The notes under the pieces are model-generated. The model was not told where the DNA came from. It saw nothing but the letters and a program-made list of their open reading frames with translations, and searched no databases. Below are positions 56,490 to 64,000 of a DNA stretch of 64,000 nt, one piece after another. Positions within the stretch are counted from its first letter, which is position 1; the number at the start of each line of letters is the position of its first letter. Made by a program: the position numbers and the translations under genes. This stretch comes from Dillenia suffruticosa (taxonomy: Eukaryota > Streptophyta > Magnoliopsida > Dilleniales > Dilleniaceae), in NCBI GenBank assembly GCA_033439265.1, contig JAVTVX010000024.1, forward strand, positions 5,397,001 to 5,461,000, written 5' to 3'.

Positions 56490-57273
56490 TGCAAAGGTCT
56501 AATTTGATTCTCAAGATTTCAAGTCTTTAGCTTCTGAATCTTTCTGCATGTACTTCTACATGGCTTCTTGTAACTGTATCTCCACATCAATGCTGCGAGC
56601 TTGTACTATAAAGTAAAGCTCAGAAACTTTAGAATGTTGATCTGTTAAGTCGACTATAGTCTTCATGTGTGAAGCAAGTTGTTCGGTAACAATTTTCTTT
56701 TCATTAGTTGCAAAGCTCAGCAATTCCTCAAATACATTAACCTTGCTATTAGCTGTGAGTTTGTCTCAACTAGCAGCTCATTTTCCAAATAAGACTGTGC
56801 AACCTTAGTCTATGCTTCCAATTTTTTGTTTGGAGTTCCCTATTGGTAGTTTCCAAAGCACCCACCTTCATTAAACTCAACTCTAATTCTTCCTTTAAAG
56901 CTATAGACACCTCAGCTGCCTCCACTATTTGCACTTCATAACTCTTTACTTTATCTTCAAGAGTTTGCAGTTTCTTGTACAATATTTTTGCCTCAGTGTT
57001 TTTGCTTGTGAAATTCACCATTTCTTCTTGGAGTTTCAATTCTGAATCTTTGGCTAAGGTTTCGAGCTCCAAGTTCCTTGAGGTGGCTTGCTCTAACACT
57101 CTTTCTTGTTGCTGCAATTGTTCCTTAGCAGATTTAAACTTTTCCATTTGCTTGCTCTCTTGGATTTCAGCAGCCATAAGATCTTTTTCAATACATTCTA
57201 GCTTTTCCCATGTCAAGCTCAGCTCATTCTGCAGAACTTCCAACATTGGCACACCTTTCACCAAATATTGTTT
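56490..57273 (-). pseudogene. Captured host coiled-coil gene fragment inside the Copia element
   Basis: From about residue 165 the 331-residue frame (57765-56770) changes from protease to a long heptad-type coiled coil: LTWEKLECIEKDLMAAEIQE, KSAKEQLQQQERVLEQATSR, LYKKLQTLEDKVKSYEVQI, ALKEELELSLMKVGALETTN. Past the stop the other frame continues LTANSKVNVFEELLSFATNE, MKTIVDLTDQHSKVSELYF and KDSEAKDL. The wording is like the repeat region of plant myosin-like coiled-coil proteins of the PICC (At2g32240/At1g05320) type, recalled from memory. It has no intron-like breaks in this stretch, suggesting capture from a spliced transcript. Confidence 0.65.
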
Positions 57274-57872
57274 ATTGCTAGAAAATGCTATTTGCTCCTC
57301 CTCCAATAGATTTAGAGCAAAGCTTTTTGCTCTCATTTTCACTTTGAATATACCTTTGCCTGTTGCATCTTTGATTAAGCACCATTTGTCTTCAAATATG
57401 ACTTTGAAGCCGTTTTCAGCCAGCTGGCCAACACGAAGCAGGTTTTGGTCAATGTCAAGGACATATAGAACGTCAGTAATATACTTCAAACATGTTAAGC
57501 CTTCCATAATCATAGTTTCTTTGCTCTTGACTGAAATAAATTCACCATTTCCAATTTTTACTTTGGAAATGATTGTTTTATCAAGCTCTTTAAAGAGCTC
57601 TTGGTCATTGGTCATGTGGTTTGTGCATCCACTGTCAATTAGCCAGGAATCGCTGGAGCTATTATTTGTCACGAAGTATGTTGCAACAAAAAGATCCTCT
57701 TCTTGATGTTGTTCGGTAGAAACTTTTGCCTTTTCATGTTGTTGAGACTTGCAAATCCGCTCCATTTGTCCAATCCTACCACAATTCCTGCACTAGACAT
57801 CAGGCGTCCACCAACACTTCTTATGTAGGTGATTCGTTTTTTTGCAATGTAGGTCAGGTGGATAGGTCTCAA
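57270..57872 (-). pseudogene. Copia zinc knuckle and aspartic protease
   Basis: A knuckle CRNCGRIGQMERIC (about 57790-57750, His replaced by Gln) follows a TAG stop. Then WLIDSGCTNHMT (active-site DSG, residues 41-52 of the frame) and VLYVLDIDQNLLRVGQLAEN form the protease and pre-integrase start. It is fused in frame to the captured coiled coil at about residue 165. Confidence 0.8.
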
Positions 57873-57926
57873 CCTTGTTTTTGTTGTTGATGCCAGCCTT
57901 GTTGTTCTTCTTTTCTCTGCCTTCTC

Positions 57927-58654
57927 CTAAACTTTTTCCTTTGCTTGGAGAGCACCCTTCATGGATTCTTCCTTTCTCATCATTCTCCTTTGCTCTTGTG
58001 CCTGTAATGCATTCACCAATTCTGCCAAGGTTATGCTCAACAGATCCTTAGATTCTTCTAATGAAGAAATTTTAGACTCATACTTTTCAAGCAAAGTTAC
58101 GAGAATTTTTTGTACAATTCGTTCATCAGAGAAATCCTTACCAAGCAACCTCACCTTGTTTACTATGCTCATTAATTTGTCAGAGTAGTCTTTGATAGTT
58201 TCTGTCTCCTTCATTTTTAGCATTTCAAATTCCCTGATCAAGCTGTGTACCTGCATATTTTTTGTTCTTTCATTGCCTTGGTATTCCTTTTTGAGGTAGT
58301 CCCCAACATCCTTTGCCGACTCTAAGTGCATGACCCTTGTAAATATAGTGCTTGAAACAGTAGAGAATAAGAAGGCTTTAGTTTTGAATTTCCCAATCTT
58401 CCTTTCTTTGTGGATCTTCAGTTGGGTTATCGTAGGATTCGCTGGCAATGGTAGTCATGATAATCTTCTTCTATTGCTTCCCAAAGATCAAATGCCTCAA
58501 GATGGACTGTCATTTTAACAGCCCAGGCTTGATGATTATCACCATCAAAAATTGGTGGTGCAATATTGGAGAAAGTTGTTTCAATTTCCATTTCTTGAAA
58601 CTTATGTGTTTCCTTTTTTTTTTGGTAATTGTGTTTTTTGGAGTTTGGATTCAC
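57927..58654 (-). pseudogene. Copia gag (UBN2 type)
   Basis: PPIFDGDNHQAWAVKMTVHL, EAFDLWEAIEEDY, then after a shift ARVMHLESAKDVGDYLKKEY-like IFTRVMHLESAKDV, LIREFEMLKMKETETIKDYS, DKLMSIVNKVRLLGKDFSDE and LVNALQAQEQRRMMRKEES are typical Copia gag. One frameshift near 58440 separates the first 70 residues from the rest. Confidence 0.85.
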
Positions 58655-58699
58655 TTAACTCACAAATCCCTTAAGAAGATGACTCTCATACCAATTTGT

Positions 58700-59044
58700 T
58701 GTTGTATGACACAGGAACAAAACAATATGGACCAATTTAAGTTGTAATTTGGCAAAGAATTGACAAAACATTTTATAAGAGCAAAGAAAATTATTTGGCA
58801 ACTAAGAGAGGAACAGAACTTGGAATCTTTAGTACATTTTTATTAATTCCCTGTATTTGCTCTTTATATAGAACTAAAGCAAAACAGAAAAGCAAGAAAA
58901 TTTGCTAATTTTAAACTAAATTTAAAGTACTCATAATATCAAGGTATAACAAAAATATGCAGAAAATATCTCCTAAAAATCTGGTCTGTTGAGCAATTAT
59001 TCAGCAACTCTATAACTGCAACAACCTGAGGCACATTTCCAACA
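58700..59044 (-). repeat. Right LTR (5' LTR of the minus-strand Copia element)
   Basis: 345 bases, TGTTGTATGACA to TTTCCAACA, with inverted TGTTG..CAACA ends. The primer-binding site lies just to its left. Confidence 0.85.
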
Positions 59045-59743
59045 GATGAATGCAAGACATTCTACACAGCGGTGTACATGAAACTACTACAAACTTCCTA
59101 ACCTGGACTGTCTGTCTGCTAGCTACTCACGCAGAGTGGCAAGAGAAAACGAGGAAGGAGGTTTTGGAAATATTTGGCCATGAAATCCGACCACAGATGG
59201 AATTGGGAAAATGAAAATTGTAAGTGAACTGTCCGAACCTTCTGAACTTTTATTTATTTTGCAAGAGGCACATTCTTAGTCACATTTCTTTTTCTCTCTC
59301 ACATCTTCACGAAGATGGACATGATTGCAAATGAGTCCTTTAGACTCTATCCTCCAACCGATGTCATCTCAAGAGAAGTTGAAAGGCATGTTCAACTGGG
59401 AAACATTCCTCTTCCATCCCATACACTGGTGAGAATTTCACCTCTAGCAAGTTATCATGACACTCAAATATGGTGAAACGATGTTCACCGATTCAAGCCA
59501 GAGAGTTTTTCAAAAGGGGTGGCTAAAGCAACCAAAGATAATGCAGCAGCACTCATTCCATTTTTATTTGGACCTCGGATTTGTGTGGGCTATAATTTCA
59601 CTATTACTGAAGCCAAGATTGCTCTTTCCATGACGCCGCGGTGCTATGCTTTTACCACCTCACCCACTTGCGTTCATTCGCCTATTAAGCTCCCAACAAT
59701 TCGCCCACAACATGGTGTACAAATAATTCTACAGGCACTATGA

Positions 59744-60115
59744 GCTAGCCTGGCAAATTAATATATTAGAAAGTTAAGCAACTTGTGATTGCAAGCACTA
59801 AATTATGTAATTTTACCACTGAGAACAGAGCTTGATGTTTTGAAAAAGTATGCCAAATCACCGCTCATCTTGTTAATTCCAAAGTATCTTAGCCTCTTAG
59901 GACTATCCAAAACCCATTGAATCAATCTCAGGAAAAAAAAAATATCGTATTTATCTCCAAAATATTTTCCTACATCTACCCTGAGAGAGAGAGAGATTCA
60001 TTACATCATCTTCCATATAATGAGGTGTATGTAAATGTAGCTCTTGACCATCATCAAAAGTTCATTTGATTTGTTCTTACAATTCAACCTCAATAATCTC
60101 TTTTTTTGTAATCTT
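59744..60115. other. Spacer after P450 pseudogene D
   Basis: No gene is seen. A short GA tract lies at about 59983-59995. Confidence 0.4.
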
Positions 60116-60139
60116 CAGACCACAAAGTTAGGCTGCAGG

Positions 60140-60480
60140 TTCCACATATTGAACATTGATGAGTCCTTAATCTCTATCCTACTATTTTCAGTGTGCTTAG
60201 AAATGTAGGAAGTTAAAGAAAAACTGGAACTTTTCCATACCACTCGAGGACATGATCATTTAGACACTAGCAGTCTAGTAATAACCGTTGAATTTATATC
60301 AGGGTGAATTGTGTCAAAGGTTGCTATGGCCCTCCGGAATAGCGAATTTTAGGGACCTCATTGTTGTGTTTGGTTTGAACTTTGCGGGACAAGTGCCATA
60401 AGAATAGCTCATTCTCACCTTCACCCGCGTCCATGGCTTCAAATCATACCCCATGGATTCTAAACTGGGTCAGCAACCAC
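60140..60480 (+). pseudogene. P450 last-exon fragment E
   Basis: AACATTGATGAGTCCTTAATCTC resembles the NESLRLY start of exon 5. TGTGTTTGGTTTGAACTTTGC resembles CVGLNF, and CATGGATTCTAAACTGGG the C-terminal LPELGV region. Most of the exon between is lost or scrambled. Confidence 0.45.
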
Positions 60481-60766
60481 AAACGTATGGCATACTTATA
60501 CCTTAAAAGATAAATTTAGATTTCTAGAATAGGTTCAGGGGCCAATAACACATGAAAAATATGTCTGCATAATTTTCCATATGAATGGGAGGAGATAACT
60601 AAAATGAATCCTACTTCCATAACTATTCCCATTCCATGACTAATATTGCATGCAAAATCTAATTTTTCTTTTTTGCTAATGCTGGTGAATATCACTGCCA
60701 ATGAATCTCTTAGTCTTTATTCACCTGTTTGAGTACATCTCAAGAGAGGTTGAAAAGACCGGTTCA

Positions 60767-60958
60767 CCAACGATCAGTTGGTTTAGTGGGATGTGGCGCT
60801 AGGTCCCTTAACCAAAATCCCGAGTTCAACTCTCGACTTGGGTATGGAACAGACTACGTTGGGAGGGTAGCCCCCCTAAATGGGTCATTGCAGGTCCCAG
60901 ACCGGATTAGTCGGAATATGATTCCGGATATCGGTTGATATAGTACCCAAAAAAAAGG
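60767..60958 (+). mobile_element. tRNA-derived SINE in P450 fragment F
   Basis: GTTGGTTTAGTGGGATGTGG (A-box), CCCGAGTTCAACTCTCGAC (B-box), body GGGAGGGTAGCCCCCCTAAATGGG, tail CCGGATTAGTCGGAATATGATTCCGGATATCGG, and an A-run. The flanks GACCGGTTCA (60757-60766) and GGCCGGTTCA (60957-60966) are a target duplication with one mismatch. It shows where the P450 exon was split. Confidence 0.65.
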
Positions 60959-61124
60959 CCGGTTCAACTCGGGAATCTCACTCTTCCACCTGATAGGTGA
61001 GTGAGAATCTCGCTGCTTGCAAACCATCATGACCCTCAAATATGGGGAGCAAACATCCACCTCTTCAAATCGGAGAGATTCGCAAAAGAGGTGCTCAAAG
61101 CTACAAACAATAACCCAACAGCAT

Positions 61125-61381
61125 AGCAACAGACAGCTGACCTACTGGGAAGAACACTAGGTCTCTTGATCAAAATTTGAGTTCGAATTTTGGATATGGA
61201 AACAACTATATTGGGGGAGGAGTTTCTCCCAAAAAAAGGTCTGACTGTAATTCAAATTAAATTAGTCAAAATATGACTCCCCCAAAAAAAGGTCTGACTG
61301 TAATTCAAATTAAATTAGTCAAAATATGACTCTGAATACTGATTGATAAGAAAGTGTTCCATGACGCCAAAAATAAAATAA
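61125..61381 (+). mobile_element. Second tRNA-derived SINE with internal tandem duplication
   Basis: B-box-like TTTGAGTTCGAATTTTGG at about 61178-61195, body GGGGGAGGAGTTTCTCCC, then a segment of about 51 bases (CCCAAAAAAAGGTCTGACTGTAATT...ATATGACTC) present twice (about 61227-61278 and 61279-61330). The flanks AACCCAACAGCAT (61112-61124) and AACACCAGCAGCAT (61382-61395) look like a target duplication. Confidence 0.6.
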
Positions 61382-61559
61382 AAACACCAGCAGCATTTAT
61401 GCCATTTGGCTTGGGCCCTTCACGTGTGCCGGCCTAAACCTTGGCTTGACTGAAGCCAATAATGATTTTATTTCCAATGTTTATGCTTATGCACCAATGA
61501 AACAAATACATACAGATATGTCCAATAGTTTTACGTTAATGCACCAATAATGATTAGTT

Positions 61560-63420
61560 CTCTAGGAAAGAGCCATACAATAATGTTTGATGCACGTTAA
61601 GTATTTTTGGTGAAACGGAAGAACAACAAAGCAAGGGCAGGGAGACCCGCCCCACCCAAACTACCAACAAAAACGACCACTCAAGACATGCTTCATACTC
61701 GTCATACGATGTTTCCCCCATCCCACGACGTTTTCCTCCAAGATCTTGTTCAGCTCCTGCAGCAGATGAATATGGTGACTCCTCTGGGAGCAATTCTTCC
61801 CATATTGGCCCGGCGATCAGCACCGCTGTTCATCTCTCTGAACATGTGCTGTGCACTCCCAAGCCATCCAACAGCTCTCTGCAATCTTTAACAATAAGGA
61901 GAGAATGATTCTCCTGATCTAGATTCTCCAGAAGATGGACTAACGGAAGACAATCCACTTCCACTTGAAGATTCCTTATCTACATGTCTCTAGCAAGCTT
62001 CCGCCTTTCTCTTAATCCCTACAGCTCAGCTGTCATTGCATCAGCTCTACCTATGTTAACAAAATAGCCTTTCACCCAGCTGCCATCCTCCCTCCTTAAC
62101 ACACCACCAGCACTGGCTTGCTTGGAGAAAAGGTCAACAGAACCATCCGAATTAGTTTGATCATCCCTTCACCTGGAGGCTTCCAATTAACCCCGACTGC
62201 AGAAATCTCTCTACCAATTTTCCTGTCCTTAAAGGCTTCCAACCAAGATTTGCAAATGCAGCTAATCTTCCTCAGCAGAGCTTGGTTGTCCTATTTCTTG
62301 TTCTCCATGACTAGCAAGCACCTCCTTTTCCACAAAGTACAAACTACGGCAGAGAAAGGGATCCCATCTTTCAACTGAATGAAACCTTTTTTGCCGCCAG
62401 CTCCCCATATTCTCCTCCCAAAACTCTCCTCTTCCGTCACGATCAGCACCATGCAACTGCCACACTTCCCTAGACTCTCTACAGTCCCTGAGAACATGGA
62501 TCAAGGTCTCCTCCCCCTCCCCACACAACTGACTGGAGTCATCATTTGTCAAACCCCTCCTCTTCCTTTCAACATTGGTTAAGCATCTTCCCCGTTCTGC
62601 TGTCCAAAGAAAGAACCTCACTCTCTCCGAACTTTTGGTCTTCCAAACTCGGCTCCAATCCTCCTCACTTTGGGTACTATCAGAATGGTTGGAAATCATT
62701 AGGTCATAGGCGCTGGCAACCGAAAAATCCCCATTGTTTGTCCCTCTCCAAACATTGGCATCCTTCTCACTTCCTATCCTAGAGATCATAATACCAATAT
62801 TTCCTCAATCCTGTCTTCAGTAATCCATCTCCTGAGATCCTGAACCTTCCACCTGCCCTCCCTATTGATGAAATCCCCAACTTTAAATTGAGGCAGCTCC
62901 CTTTCCTGTGGATGAATGGCATGATCCAGAAGGCTTCCCTCCCCAACCCACCTATCCTTCCAAACATCAATGTCATCCCCTCTAAGACAATCTCTACTAA
63001 TCAGGATACCTCTCCAAACACTTGACCCTCCCACACCTCTTCTGCAGCTGAACAGACTCCCCCCGCTAAGATATTTGGCTCTAACCACCTGACACCAAAG
63101 AGTGTCTTTCTCCTTCGCCACCATCCAACTGAGCTTAGCAAGTATTGCCAAATTACTCTCCCGCATCTTACAAATCCCCAGCCCACCCAACTTCTTAGCT
63201 TTACACATAGTATACCACCTTACCAAGTGAATTTTCCTCTCCCCATCTTTGCCTACCCACAGAAAATCCCTATTAATCTTATCCAACTTGTTGCAGGTTT
63301 CACTTGAAAGCCAAGCCGTTTGCATTGTGTACATAGAAATGGTGGTGGTTACGGCTTGGATGAGCGTCTTCCTCTTTGCAATGCTCAAGACCTTATTTGT
63401 GTTGTACAGCCGGTGTTTCT
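61560..63420 (-). mobile_element. L1-type LINE, 3' part (RT end, zf-RVT, RNase H)
   Basis: Reading leftwards: RT end KRKTLIQAVTTTISMYTMQT, then LGGLGICKMRESNLAILAKL and VWKDRWVGEGSLLDHAI (63388-62786). Next frame 62789-62262: VWRGTNNGDFSVASAYDLM and SERVRFFLWTAERGRCLTN, the zinc-binding C..C..H..C region ending HVLRDCRESREVW. Then RNase H traces WKPPGEGMIKLI, SKPVLVV and the C-terminal ELLPEE region down to about 61560. Frameshifts occur at the frame changes. The 5' half is missing. Confidence 0.8.
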
Positions 63421-63832
63421 AGAGAATAATCTTTGTAGGATATTTGTCTCTTTTGATTGCATATCTTGGTCATCTTTTCTTCTCTCTTTTCTTTGTTCTA
63501 GTCCTGAGGATACCTTATCCTTTCATGATGATCTTTTTCCTCCATCCTTGCAATAATCTCTCTTTTTGCATACTAATAATAATAATTCCTTGAAATAATC
63601 TCTCTTTTTCCATAATAATAATAATAATAATCCTTAGCACATGATATATCAATTATTTTTTAGTACTTTTCTAAGGTCCATTATTCTACCAACAAAATAC
63701 AATAATAATATATTGTCCCCTGCAAAGTGAACTACAATTGCTTCCTTTCAAAGAATCCCGATAGGATGCCCTCTATGCTAGAATACAGGTTGCCAGACAA
63801 AAGCTGTAATCAACAAATTGAAGGTTACAAAC
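63421..63832. other. Spacer and probable 3' UTR of the terminal gene
   Basis: Contains a duplicated AATAATCTCTCTTTTT.CATAATAATAATAAT unit (about 63553-63632). No other gene is seen. Confidence 0.4.
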
Positions 63833-64000
63833 CTACTGGTGCCTCTCAGCACCACTAGGTCCCCCACCATGAAGGGCGATATCCTTCAACACACTTGCGT
63901 ACTTCCATCCCGTGACCCCTAAACCATGTGCCAGCAACATGGCCTCCAAGTCATTCTGCATGCCTATTAACCCATAGTAGACAGACAGAACGCAAACACC
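63833..64000 (-). CDS. Last exon of an unidentified gene, running off the window
   Basis: From the window edge a single minus-strand frame stays open for 55 codons to a TAG at 63833-63835. It reads VYYGLIGMQNDLEAMLLAHG, then LGVTGWKYASVLKDIALHGG, and a short hydrophilic end. Composition and codon use look like a real protein rather than chance, and it is unlike the AT-rich surroundings. I do not recognise the family. The exon start lies outside the window. Confidence 0.5.
   Translation of the reverse strand, partial: GVCVLSVYYGLIGMQNDLEAMLLAHGLGVTGWKYASVLKDIALHGGGPSGAERHQ

Larger units (their letters stand above)
53230..59044 (-). mobile_element. Non-autonomous Copia LTR retrotransposon with captured host sequence
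   Basis: The right LTR (58700-59044) and left LTR (53230-53267 plus about 56364-56469) both begin TGTTGTATGACACA on the plus strand and end TTTCCAACA. Read on the minus strand, a primer-binding site TGGTATGAGAGTC (58681-58693, initiator-tRNA-Met type) and a polypurine tract AAGGTAAGGAGGAG (56470-56483) sit where expected. Inside are gag and a protease but no integrase, RT or RNase H. In their place is a coiled-coil host-like sequence. The target was P450 exon 4: flanks GATAT (left) and GATGA (right) could be a mutated 5-base duplication. About ten mismatches over 107 aligned LTR bases suggest an old insertion. Confidence 0.85.
51860..59743 (+). pseudogene. CYP749A-like P450 pseudogene D, split by nested transposons
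   Basis: Exon 1 (51860-52143) reads FLNKVCWTPVRIKKLMESRG and KPMELSHNIFPRIQPD around a stop. Exon 2 is almost unreadable (about 52255-52480). Exon 3 (about 52735-52900) keeps MLERWRAYEGKEIEVFKEF and AFGSSYLEGKN. Exon 4 begins at about 53030 (DSILRIIRDREKKAMT) and is cut at 53229. It resumes after the insertion at 59045 with DECKTFY. Exon 5 (59314-59743) keeps NESFRLYPPTDVIS and FLFGPRICVGYNF. Many shifts and stops precede or follow the insertion. Not functional. Confidence 0.85.
60660..61480 (+). pseudogene. P450 last-exon fragment F, interrupted by two SINEs
   Basis: ANESLSLYSPV (about 60699-60731), then REVEKTGS-like REVE up to about 60766. After the first SINE comes a trace of GNLTLP and ANHHDPQIWGANIHLFKSER (about 61020-61080), FAKEVLKATNNNPTA. 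After the second SINE comes PAAFMPFGLGPSRVPA (about 61387-61434) with the heme Cys region altered, then LGLTEANN. It corresponds to exon 5 of the intact gene. No other exon precedes it. Confidence 0.65.

Noticed and set aside
56975..57706. Plus-strand frame of 243 codons inside the Copia element
   Set aside because: Antisense shadow of the protease and coiled-coil frame, Ser-rich from Glu/Lys codons read backwards.

Overview
The window is nuclear DNA of a flowering plant, probably a eudicot. The evidence is a multi-exon cytochrome P450 most like the eudicot CYP749A group, a plant CAT-type amino-acid transporter, a FERONIA-like (CrRLK1L) kinase relic, and a dense load of plant transposons (Copia, RTE and L1 LINEs, CACTA, hAT, tRNA-derived SINEs) in AT-rich sequence. 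The species cannot be told from the sequence.

Region 1 (about 1.2-31.5 kb) is the most unusual part. It is a tandem array of a small-protein family I do not recognise. Seven plus-strand copies look intact or nearly so (starts at 1219, 10200, 13979, 18272, 24273, 28038 and 29772), and two are broken (about 2640 and 6801). The shared plan is a Met/Glu/Lys-rich helical N-terminus, a [FI]xPPE turn, one membrane segment, a run of 11-residue amphipathic Lys/Phe/Cys repeats, and a C-terminal tail of the form KAPGRPYRIP..VFExNPKGYFENLHANP. A conserved short promoter and a (GA)n tract sit directly before the start codons. Between the plus copies lie eight or nine minus-strand blocks that still show a decayed version of the same tail (FEHDPASYFRDLHE). 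This suggests that the duplicated unit, about 3.6-4.3 kb, was a divergent gene pair. TEs inserted in or beside the array include a hAT element, a CACTA element, a Copia fragment with three LTRs, and SINEs.

Region 2 (32.1-41 kb) holds, all on the minus strand, an L1-type LINE 3' part, a degraded CrRLK1L receptor kinase whose HRD motif reads HRN, and one intact intronless cationic amino-acid transporter gene (39007-40782).

Region 3 (42.6-61.5 kb) is a CYP749A-like P450 cluster. It has one complete five-exon gene (48587-50740, 518 residues by my splice model) and several pseudogenes or fragments. One pseudogene was split by a minus-strand Copia element that carries gag-protease fused to what looks like a captured host coiled-coil gene. 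The left LTR of that element was in turn split by an RTE LINE. Two SINEs interrupt another P450 fragment.

Region 4 (61.6-64 kb) is the 3' part of another L1-type LINE on the minus strand, followed by the last coding exon of an unidentified minus-strand gene that runs off the window end.
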